Assembly: GCA_013399115.1 (NCBI GenBank)
Contig: VXAA01004384.1
Coordinates: 2,261 to 66,260, forward strand
Direction: 5' to 3'
Length of the DNA stretch: 64,000 nucleotides
Source: Anseranas semipalmata
Taxonomy: Eukaryota; Chordata; Aves; Anseriformes; Anseranatidae
A model generated the notes under the pieces. It searched no databases. It had not been told where the DNA came from and saw nothing but the letters and a program-made list of their open reading frames with translations. A program made the translations under genes and the position numbers. Numbering within the stretch: position 1 is the stretch's first letter; every line of letters starts with the position of its first letter. Below, in pieces: positions 57,201 through 61,464 of the stretch.

Positions 57201-60200
57201 CTAAAAACGCTGTAACAAAGCACATGGAAATCAAGTTGTGTTCATTATTTTTGGGTACGTAATGCTTTTGCACACGACACTTGAAAAAGCTTTTGAAAAA
57301 TACTTATCCATACCTAAGCACATCAGCTAAGAAGGTAAGAAAAATCTAGAGGAGTTGATTTGACAGAAAAGTAACATCAGGGGTAGGAGGAAAGACAGCT
57401 CATACTGAGAGTGTAGTGCCTTGGTAGGTTTGGAAATCTGTTCCTTAGTGTCCCGTGTCACTTGAATATTCCACAAATGCATGTACCTCTCTAAACATTT
57501 CCCATAGCACCAATGCTATTTTCCTACATCACAGGCATGCTGCAAGGATTAATTCATGGATGTTTCTTTCAAACACACAGAAATGGGGAAGGAGCTCCAT
57601 GGATTGCCTATAATTATGTGGCATACTGGTCCCCAGAGAAGTGTTTGTTGCTGTTGGGTGCAGCATTGCTGATGGAACGTGCATTGCAGATGCAATGCAA
57701 ACCAAGCGCTATTGCCAATACTTTACATCAGAAAGCCAAGAGTCAGACTTAAGAAATGATGATAGCTTAAAAAAAAAAAAAAGAAAATTAAAAGATCTTT
57801 GGAGTAGCATGTTTTTTTCTGCCTTTAATGAAACGTCATGGTATGCAGTGATAATGTTTACTCTATGTACTGTAACTATGACAGTTAGAGATGATCTTTT
57901 TTTTTTTTAATGAAGGCTAAGATGCCTGCAAATTATCATGAGAAACAAACCGCACGTCGTAGAACTCAGGCTGAAGCTGCAGAAACAGTCAGTTTTGGAA
58001 TATTCTAGCACAGTGGAACAGGATTTCCACTGCCAGTTGACTGGGGGGGTTAGAGATACCTGAGGCTCCAAAGCTTAATCCCCGTTAGAGCCTTGACAAC
58101 ATCGATCATATGTAAGAAGCCTTAAAATCTCTATTGAAGTTCCACGTGTTGTTGAGTCCAGAAGCAGATCAGCAGGCACTGAAATAACCAGAAAAGTAAA
58201 AAGATTCAGTGAGGATATTCATTCTATAGGGGTACCTAATTTCTAAATGTTTGCAACTCTGGATAATTATATCGTACTTGTATAGTGCCCTGAATGTTTT
58301 GTGGTGGCAAGGACTTAATAAACGTGATTCTTATCAGAAGTTTAACAAAAAACTTCAGATTTTATCCTCAGGAAAAAATGTGTTTCTGTATCCCAACTTA
58401 ATAAATTAAGGTAATGCATTTGTGGCTGGATTTTTAGTATCCATATCTATATTTATCTGTCCATCTCATCTGGCTTCAATATCACCAAGCTGTAGAGATG
58501 ATCAAAAGCAAAATGAGAATGCTGAAGCTTGGGGCTCATTTGAAATATTGTCTTTCCAGGCTGATATTTTTCCAGTCATTATGCCAGCACTTTCAGGTCA
58601 ACATCGTCTATTTAAATTGTCATCTCATCTAAGTGCAAATCTTGGCCCAAGCCGAAGCCATCTGTTGTTGGGTAATAGTTGTGATTTATTTTGCCTCTGG
58701 TTGACATTCATGCTCATGGGCCAGATGCTGACTTGTAGGATTTGCTTTTATTCATTTTCAGTTTTATGCCATGTGTTAATATCACAAACAGCATTTTAAT
58801 TTTAGATATTTTTGTCTAGTGTTTAAAATTAGGGATGAGTAATAGCATCACATTCCCCTCTGGGATGCGATTCAGCATACTTCAGAACAAGATAGGACAA
58901 GACAAAATGTTTTACATGTTAGAAACGCATTTGTACTGTTTCTAAATGTCTGATTTCTTTCTAATCATTAATTCTACGCTCATTTATGTTGCATAGAAAT
59001 AATTAGGTATTACTTTCAAATAAAACTTCTGGACTGTTTGACGACTTCTGGACTCAGGAAAATGTTGTAGATAGACATACTGTAGGCAAACATATTTATG
59101 ATATTCTGCATCATACATTGCAAGTTAGGACCAATTGTCAGAAGGACAGTCCTGCATATTAAAGATAAAGATGATAGTGAGATGGATAAATTTCCTTAAC
59201 TCCAGGTTAAAAAAGAACTAAAAACCTGGCCAGTTCTGTGTAGTAGAGATGGGCTGTATTCAACTTCCAGACAATCCGAGCGTCTTGGACATTAGCAGTT
59301 TGGACTTACAGCTGACTGGCCTTTTATATGTGTGTCTTCTCCAAAGATGGTGTTGAAATACTGAGGAGTTGTGCGGCAACTCCAAAGCATGTTTGGATAC
59401 ACAAATGTGAGTGGAAATGACTTCATTGTCTCACTATCTGCTATGGGAGCAGAAGTCGTTCCCACACTGTTCAGACTGCACCAGTAAAACAGCAGAGTAG
59501 CAGGTGAGTTGATACATGAATGTACTGCCTTACTGTGCAGTTCTAGGAGGCATTTCAGAGTCTAGAAACAAAGGGGAAGCTAATTTTAATGTCTTGGGCA
59601 GCAGAGCAGCTTCACTGGAAATGGTTCCCTATGCAATTTGTTTCAGACCCAGTGAGTTGATCTTGTCTGGTTGTGTTTGGAGGGTTTGCTAATTACAGTG
59701 CACAGATAATAGGTATCAACGTTATCATATCAGTTTCTGTCTCAAACAGGATTTTGTGTACCTGAGCAGGATGAATTGTTGGACCTGCCATGATTTGTGT
59801 AAAATAAGTTCTCTTCACTAAGTTAAACTGAATTACAATATTGGCATTTTGTATATCTGTGCTCCTTTTTATGTCCCCTTGTATTTGAGAGTCTGTAGTT
59901 GTGGTCTAGAAGGTGCTCCTTTTGTTTCTCTGTGGCACAGAAAGAAGACTGTCTGGGTAGGATTCATTTAATACAGTTTCAGGTGTTTGGAAATGGCTGA
60001 CCAATCTGAACTAGACCACATTCTCATTAGAGTCACTGGAGAGCAGCAGGCATCTCTGGAGCTCCTGTCATCTCCAATGCTGTCTTTGGGCGAGATAGAC
60101 ATCTGGATCTTGAAAAGTGAAGGGCAGATGATTAGGTCTGGTTTTCAGGCAGTTGCAAAAACTTCTTAAAGAGTTTGTCTCCATGTATTCAACATGGTGG

Positions 60201-61464
60201 CACCTGCTGGCTTGGTTCTTCTCAGTGACACAGAGTGAATTTGGAATTGTTGGGATTGAGAGAGGGGCAAACACGTGGGCTGGGAAAATAAACCTTTGAA
60301 TTAATTCTTTGGGACCTGGAAAATATACTTAGTGATTGGCAGGTTTTTGTTTCACTTAGAGCCTGACTTAGACATTTAAATTGAATTTGTCAACTATATA
60401 AACACAGTCTTTTGCACTTAATTACTAAGAGAGAGCAAACATACTTCCCTCACAATGTCCACTGCATATTGAGAGGGTGTGGTGAAGCAACCTTCTGTCA
60501 GGGCAGCTAATCTTTGAAAAGCTCAGGAAGCTTTCCTCATCCTTCAGTGGTCTTCCTTGGTCTAGATCAGCATAGTCCAACAACATGGGGATGCCTGGAC
60601 CAACGCTTGATGTTCTGTTAGTTCTGTCAATAAGGAATGAACCATATTTTCCCAGATGGCAAGCTGAGCGATATGAGTTCAGCAACAGTTAGCAAAAAAA
60701 AACTGAAGAAAGGCTGCATCTTTCCTGCCTGGTCAGGTCCACATCTGAAGCTTCTCCTGCAGATGCAGCTTCTGCTGCTAAAACCCCAGGATAGTTTGAA
60801 CACTTCTGTCCTATGGCAGCACCCAGCCACCTCACAGCTGAAGTAAGCTACTGAAGCACAGCTTTGCCATCAGACTTCCTTGGTAGGTTTTGTCAGCAGA
60901 GCTCATGTTTCACACCCCATCATAACCATAACTGATACAGCCCTGCTGCAAGAGGCATGTGGCATGAGCTTGACGTAGATATAGCAAAAAGATATTTATA
61001 TATAAAGCAGACAGCACTGCCAGTAAAGGCTCCAATTCAGCAAAGCCCTTAACCACATGTTTAAATATCATTGAAGTCAAGTTCAATTACTTTAATCATA
61101 TACATAAGTACTCTGTTGAACTAGGGCCTAATAGTAGTTTCCATCTCTTTCCACATGATCGAGGCTTTTTCATATTCTGCTGGATGCGATAGGGATTTCT
61201 TCTTGGTTACACAGCATGAGCAACTGCTGTGACTTTTGGAAGACTCTCTCAATAATTTGAAATTGCTAAGCTGTCGTAAATAGTTTTATGTGGAATGCCT
61301 GTAACACAGAATGGAAAGGAATTTTCCCAGCTTTATCCTTCCAGGGTAGATTTAACGCATCTTTTCCCCTGTTTTTCAGGACCACCTGTTATTGCCAGCC
61401 ACCACACATAACAAGACCAGAAGACCAAAGATGTCTATAGTGTTGCCAGCTGTAAACATCAATG
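62..61464 (+). CDS. ATF6: ATF6 (activating transcription factor 6 alpha), partial, 14 exons spanning 61.4 kb
   Basis: ER-anchored bZIP transcription factor of the unfolded protein response. Joined coding segments: 62-138, 924-1011, 1344-1438, 1937-2066, 2237-2443, 4989-5209, 11097-11282, 11706-11797, 23879-24022, 24932-25051, 26038-26140, 27317-27381, 31564-31678, 61380-61464. They total 1728 nt: two bases of a split codon, 575 whole codons, then one base of the next. All phases match and every intron is GT...AG. Seen: acidic FDLDLM motif, NRESA basic region, KKKKEYM, leucine zipper, NYGP in the membrane segment, RNLL, PPPPC, two sequons. Against human ATF6 (670 aa) this runs from about residue 30 to 601. 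Missing are the start exon upstream and the last roughly 69 residues downstream, which in human include the second lumenal cysteine and a third sequon. Residue numbers in the exon entries count from the first whole codon in the window. ATF6B is excluded by much closer match to ATF6 alpha. Identity is very secure; exon numbers are by human analogy. Confidence 0.97.
139..923 (+). other. ATF6 intron 2 (785 nt)
   Basis: GT...AG intron, GC-rich at its start and A/T-rich afterwards. It contains a three-copy perfect decamer repeat at 801-830. A 73-codon open frame at 571-792 lies wholly inside it and has no recognisable product. Confidence 0.85.
801..830 (+). repeat. Three tandem copies of TTCCTTTGCT
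   Basis: Three identical 10-bp units lie head to tail at 801-810, 811-820 and 821-830, with a partial unit before them. This is a pyrimidine-rich minisatellite seed inside intron 2, about 90 nt upstream of the exon 3 acceptor. Confidence 0.9.
924..1011 (+). CDS. ATF6: ATF6 exon 3, VN8-like transactivation motif
   Basis: Acceptor TTTCAG ends at 923; donor GTAACT starts at 1012. It encodes residues 26-54 ([20 protein letters not shown]...) plus one base of the next codon. The HFDLDLMS block aligns with human residues 61-68 (DFDLDLMP), called VN8 for its likeness to part of the VP16 activation domain. In mammals VN8 gives strong activation and rapid turnover. The core FDLDLM is intact but both ends differ from human. 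Confidence 0.95.
1012..1343 (+). other. ATF6 intron 3 (332 nt)
   Basis: Short GT...AG intron with a C/T-rich 3' end (CTGTCTCCTGCAG). I see no other element in it. Open frames crossing it simply continue exon frames. Confidence 0.9.
1344..1438 (+). CDS. ATF6: ATF6 exon 4, Ser/Pro-rich activation region
   Basis: It completes D55 and encodes residues 56-86 ([17 protein letters not shown]... to NVP). It aligns with human [21 protein letters not shown] through QHVP. The VKTE tetrapeptide fits the psi-K-x-E sumoylation consensus; human has IKAE at the same place. The donor is taken as CCT|GTATGC at 1439 because this joins NVP in frame to DDVDFS of exon 5, like human HVPEELDLS. Weaker GT dinucleotides at 1424 and 1433 would break that alignment or lose residues. 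Confidence 0.93.
1439..1936 (+). other. ATF6 intron 4 (498 nt)
   Basis: GT...AG intron with donor GTATGC and acceptor CTACAG. It is A/T-rich and I recognise no repeat in it. A 61-codon open frame at 1720-1905 is intronic and unremarkable. Confidence 0.88.
1937..2066 (+). CDS. ATF6: ATF6 exon 5, linker after activation domain
   Basis: It encodes residues 87-129 ([17 protein letters not shown]...) and one base of codon 130. [17 protein letters not shown] matches human EELDLSSSSQMSPLSLY. The second half is a Ser/Pro/Lys-rich stretch that differs strongly between bird and mammal, as expected of a disordered linker. The donor (G|GTACGA at 2067) is weaker than those of neighbouring exons, but the phase fits exon 6. 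The following intron 5 is only 170 nt. Confidence 0.94.
2237..2443 (+). CDS. ATF6: ATF6 exon 6, proline-rich linker
   Basis: Acceptor TCCTAG ends at 2236; donor GTAGGT starts at 2444. It completes A130, encodes residues 131-198 and starts G199. [35 protein letters not shown] and NIQPAPPKG follow human [33 protein letters not shown] and SLQPAPTKG. It is a proline-rich cytosolic linker between the activation domain and bZIP. The exon is phase-symmetric (1 to 1). Confidence 0.97.
2444..4988 (+). other. ATF6 intron 6 (2.5 kb)
   Basis: GT...AG intron, A/T-rich. I see no recognisable repeat family, RNA gene or convincing coding segment in it. The open frames (for example minus strand 4326-4586) are low-complexity and have no family resemblance. 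Confidence 0.85.
4989..5209 (+). CDS. ATF6: ATF6 exon 7, linker upstream of bZIP
   Basis: Acceptor TTCTAG ends at 4988; donor GTAAGT starts at 5210. It completes G199 and encodes residues 200-272. Blocks [32 protein letters not shown] and [13 protein letters not shown] match human QPTVVQLQAPGVLPSAQPV, NHVVNVVPAPSAN and GKLSVTKPVLQST. It ends in phase 0 immediately before the basic region. Gly, Pro, Thr and Gln richness suggests a disordered spacer. Confidence 0.97.
5210..11096 (+). other. ATF6 intron 7 (5.9 kb)
   Basis: GT...AG intron separating the activation half from the bZIP exon. It has poly(A) runs near 6500 and 7620, a T/C homopolymer junction near 9270 and a T run at 10884-10896. I recognise no mobile element or RNA gene. 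The longest open frames (8760-9146 minus, 10074-10421 minus, 6060-6374 minus) resemble nothing I know. Confidence 0.85.
11097..11282 (+). CDS. ATF6: ATF6 exon 8, bZIP DNA-binding basic region and leucine zipper
   Basis: It encodes residues 273-334 in whole codons (phase 0 to 0), so this one exon carries the basic region and most of the zipper. [16 protein letters not shown] matches human [16 protein letters not shown], followed by [16 protein letters not shown]. The invariant basic-region N285 and R293 (human R324) are present. The zipper d-positions read L, A, L, L, V and are completed by L338 in exon 9. At residue 290 (TTT, 11148-11150) the bird has Phe where human has Cys321. Family function: dimerises, often with NF-Y or XBP1 as partner, and binds ERSE/UPRE promoter elements. 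Acceptor TCTAG ends at 11096; donor GTAAGA starts at 11283. Confidence 0.99.
11283..11705 (+). other. ATF6 intron 8 (423 nt), open in frame for 49 codons
   Basis: GT...AG intron. The exon 8 frame stays open into it from 11283 to a TAG at 11430-11432. A transcript retaining it would therefore encode a bZIP protein with a short novel tail and no membrane segment. No repeat is recognised. Confidence 0.85.
11706..11797 (+). CDS. ATF6: ATF6 exon 9, end of zipper and transmembrane segment
   Basis: It encodes residues 335-364 plus two bases. NQKLKV finishes the zipper. SSPKRR is the basic cytosolic flank. [17 protein letters not shown] is the membrane segment, matching human VVCVMIVLAFIILNYGPM. N360 and P363 correspond to human N391 and P394, the helix-breaking pair required for site-2 protease cleavage. 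The order basic flank, membrane, lumen gives type II topology with the bZIP in the cytosol. Acceptor TCTAG ends at 11705; donor AG|GTAAGA starts at 11798. Confidence 0.98.
14113..14168 (-). mobile_element. CR1 LINE 3'-end remnant
   Basis: The plus strand reads AATCAGAATCACAGAATC, then GTTTGGTTGGAAGAGACC and TTAAAGA. This is the reverse complement of the usual avian CR1 3' terminus, in which a 'ggtcccttccaacc' block precedes ATTCTGTG repeats. Only about 55 nt is recognisable, so it is a heavily truncated or eroded copy antisense to ATF6. Confidence 0.8.
22602..22609. promoter_or_regulatory. Perfect CRE/ATF octamer TGACGTCA in intron 9
   Basis: The palindromic octamer is exact. It is the consensus site for CREB/ATF bZIP dimers and shares its core with ATF6 UPRE-type sites. 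Any regulatory role here is inference; a single 8-mer is compatible with chance. Confidence 0.3.
23879..24022 (+). CDS. ATF6: ATF6 exon 10, lumenal juxtamembrane segment with S1P site
   Basis: It completes S365, encodes residues 366-412 and begins R413. The sequence is poorly conserved except around residues 383-391, RTRNLLEFS, which aligns with human RRHLLGFS. R385-N-L-L388 fits the RxxL consensus of site-1 protease; human uses R416-H-L-L419. The rest is a polar Ser/Asp/Lys stalk between membrane and folded lumenal domain. The phase is symmetric (2 to 2). Acceptor TTTTCCAG ends at 23878; donor AG|GTGAGA starts at 24023. Confidence 0.95.
24023..24931 (+). other. ATF6 intron 10 (909 nt)
   Basis: GT...AG intron with a pyrimidine-rich 3' end (CTCTTTTTCCCAG). 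Nothing else is recognised in it. Confidence 0.9.
24932..25051 (+). CDS. ATF6: ATF6 exon 11, lumenal domain with conserved Cys and sequon
   Basis: It completes R413, encodes residues 414-452 and begins R453. [20 protein letters not shown] matches human [20 protein letters not shown]. Five prolines (human four) precede C442, which equals human C467, one of two lumenal cysteines that form stress-sensitive disulfides. N447-R-T is an N-glycosylation sequon equal to human N472-T-T. Glycosylation and disulfide state help govern ER retention and Golgi export in mammals. The partner cysteine (human C618) lies beyond the window. The exon is phase-symmetric (2 to 2). Confidence 0.98.
25052..26037 (+). 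other. ATF6 intron 11 (986 nt)
   Basis: GT...AG intron. It carries a CR1 3' end at about 25786-25846, on the same strand as the gene, and ends in a long T-rich tract at 26014-26035 before the TTTAG acceptor. Confidence 0.9.
25786..25846 (+). mobile_element. CR1 LINE 3' terminus with ATTCT tail repeats
   Basis: AGTTGGATTCAGTGATCTTT, then TCATTCCAACTGAACTA and a run of CTATT units, reproduce the CR1 3' end ('ttggactcagtgatcttt...ttccaact...' followed by short ATTCT-type tail repeats). Only the terminal 60 nt or so is clear; the 5' side is eroded or truncated, as is usual for CR1. Confidence 0.75.
26038..26140 (+). CDS. ATF6: ATF6 exon 12, lumenal domain
   Basis: It completes R453 and encodes residues 454-487. 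[17 protein letters not shown] is identical to human; [17 protein letters not shown] follows human KSRRMTNNQQKTRILQ with one extra Gln. This basic, highly conserved block belongs to the lumenal region implicated in ER retention and Golgi targeting. The acceptor follows a run of nine T plus TTTTTTAG; the donor is GTAGGC at 26141. Confidence 0.98.
26141..27316 (+). other. ATF6 intron 12 (1.2 kb)
   Basis: GT...AG intron, strongly A/T-rich, with a T/C-rich 3' end. No repeat family or coding segment is recognised. Confidence 0.9.
27317..27381 (+). CDS. ATF6: ATF6 exon 13, short lumenal exon
   Basis: It encodes residues 488-508 ([21 protein letters not shown]) across 21 codons and begins S509. The second half matches human NSQLMAVQYTETT; the first half differs. 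Acceptor TTTTTCAG ends at 27316; donor AG|GTAAGG starts at 27382. At 65 nt it is the smallest exon here, and skipping it would shift the frame. Confidence 0.96.
27382..31563 (+). other. ATF6 intron 13 (4.2 kb)
   Basis: GT...AG intron ending at a CAGCAG tandem acceptor. It contains a roughly 560-nt CR1 copy in reverse orientation (28478-29035). Other sequence is A/T-rich and unassigned, including a T run near 29501-29513. Confidence 0.88.
28478..29035 (-). mobile_element. CR1 LINE fragment, about 560 nt
   Basis: The plus strand starts with AAATCACAGAATTGCAGAAT, then GGATCTCTGGAGATGTCCAG and TCCAACCTCC, the reverse complement of the CR1 3' end. The match continues through blocks equivalent to 'gttttgaat.tctcc', 'ttcccttgtagccagc' and 'cagcccaggatgcagttg', ending near CCCCAGGTCCTTTCTGCAG. 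Order and orientation are those of one 5'-truncated CR1 inserted antisense to ATF6. It is diverged, so not recent. Confidence 0.9.
31564..31678 (+). CDS. ATF6: ATF6 exon 14, conserved lumenal core; tandem (NAGNAG) acceptor
   Basis: It completes S509 and encodes residues 510-547. [20 protein letters not shown] is identical to human, then [13 protein letters not shown] against human [14 protein letters not shown]538 and Y541 equal human D564 and Y567, residues mutated in inherited cone disease. The acceptor reads CAGCAG: use of the first (exon from 31564) gives Ser-Arg-Asn as in human, while use of the second (exon from 31567) drops one Ser and keeps frame. The donor is AGA|GTAAGT at 31679. Confidence 0.98.
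36025..36117 (+). mobile_element. CR1 LINE 3'-end remnant
   Basis: GTGGGACTACAGACCTCCAG then AGATCCTTTCCACCCCACG follow the CR1 3' end ('ggactagatgacctccagag.tcccttccaacccc...'), sense to ATF6. The terminal ATTCT repeats have decayed to TCTCTGGGATCCT. Short and diverged, so only moderately sure. Confidence 0.6.
38330..38395. repeat. Possible ancient amniote interspersed repeat fragment
   Basis: TGGCCCTATGGAAATCAATG followed by GCAAAGCCATTACCAACTTC and CAGGATTTCAC resembles an old amniote repeat built around 'cccattga.tcaatggcaaaactcccattgacttcaatgggagcaggatt'. The resemblance is from memory and the copy is degenerate. Confidence 0.35.
43296..43311. repeat. 16-bp perfect palindrome
   Basis: AAGCATTGCAATGCTT is its own reverse complement. 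A further related half-site, AGCAATGCT, lies just upstream at 43282-43290. The centre ATTGCAAT resembles C/EBP-type half sites. Function is unknown. Confidence 0.8.
46650..47200 (-). mobile_element. CR1 LINE fragment, about 550 nt, diverged
   Basis: The plus strand shows blocks in the order expected for a reversed CR1: 'tagatcagatcagctgtggg', 'catggatggagacccc', 'cagactgaaccagctcagtt', 'tggcccctctccagtttc', 'gggacccaaaac' and 'ggactcaccagtgctgaac'. These correspond to the CR1 segments with 'caggctgaacaggcccagct', 'ctggactctctccag' and 'ctcaccagggcagag'. The 3' terminus is not recognisable. The 154-codon frame at 46910-47374 falls largely in this element. Confidence 0.8.
49632..49646 (+). repeat. 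Short (TG)n run
   Basis: Seven TG units in intron 14. Too short to be more than a minor microsatellite. Confidence 0.85.
50968..51130 (-). mobile_element. CR1 LINE fragment, eroded
   Basis: CCCTCTGGTCCACCCTCCTG and GGTGGAGATCTCACCACATC, TCTGGACAAAGTGTTCTAAT reproduce the reversed CR1 order 'tctggtccaacctcctg ... ggatggagactccacaacctctctgggcaacctgttccagtg'. It is diverged, lacks the 3' terminus, and is antisense to ATF6. Confidence 0.65.
53290..53600 (+). mobile_element. CR1/L3-like LINE 3' portion
   Basis: GTGGAACTCCTTGCCGAAAT, then GATGGATTCAAGGGAAGACT, AAATTCATGGAATAGAAATC and TATTAATAGCTACTA follow a common amniote LINE tail ('tggaactcattgccacaggatgttgtgga ... ttcaaaaag..ttggacaaattcatggaag.aaatccatcaatggctatta'), including the later 'ccctaaa ... 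agcagctgg' blocks. Orientation is sense to ATF6. The family label is from memory. Confidence 0.6.
55198..55236 (+). repeat. (CAAAAAA)n A-rich simple repeat
   Basis: C residues at 55203, 55210, 55217 and 55224 are each followed by six A, then an 11-A run. This gives a clear 7-bp period. No element body is recognised upstream of it, so it is treated as a simple repeat rather than a retroposon tail. Confidence 0.9.
57680..57699. repeat. Short perfect inverted repeat, 9-bp arms
   Basis: TGCATTGCA and TGCAATGCA are exact reverse complements separated by GA. A related CAGCATTGCTG lies just upstream at 57661. The half GATGCAAT is one base from the C/EBP-ATF composite core TGATGCAAT. Function is unknown. 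Confidence 0.8.
61028..61129. mobile_element. Degenerate palindromic MITE-like element
   Basis: The left half begins GGCTCCAATTCAGCAAAGCC; the right half, reverse-complemented, begins AGGCCCTAGTTCAACAGAG. The two halves align over about 50 nt around a centre near CATTGAAGTCAAGTTCAAT. The pattern matches a widespread amniote palindromic repeat with 'ggccctgattcagcaaagcacttaagcacatg' arms and a 'cattgacttcaatg' centre. The copy is old and lies 250 nt upstream of exon 15. Confidence 0.6.
61380..61464 (+). CDS. ATF6: ATF6 exon 15, lumenal domain with second sequon
   Basis: It encodes residues 548-575 and one base of codon 576. [13 protein letters not shown], then [15 protein letters not shown] match human [29 protein letters not shown]558-K-T is the equivalent of the human N584 sequon. 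Acceptor TTTTTCAG ends at 61379; donor G|GTAAGT starts at 61465. The next exon should begin in phase 1 and encode the C-terminal residues with the second lumenal cysteine; no such exon is visible before the window ends. Confidence 0.98.

Larger units (their letters stand above)
31679..61379 (+). other. ATF6 intron 14 (29.7 kb)
   Basis: This single intron takes up 46% of the window. It contains CR1 remnants (about 36025, 46650 and 50968), a CR1/L3-like LINE tail (about 53290), a palindromic MITE-like relic (61028), a possible older repeat near 38330, two short perfect palindromes (43296, 57680) and simple repeats. The long open frames inside it (40400-40966 minus, 33739-34242 plus) show no family resemblance. 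I see no nested gene. Confidence 0.85.
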
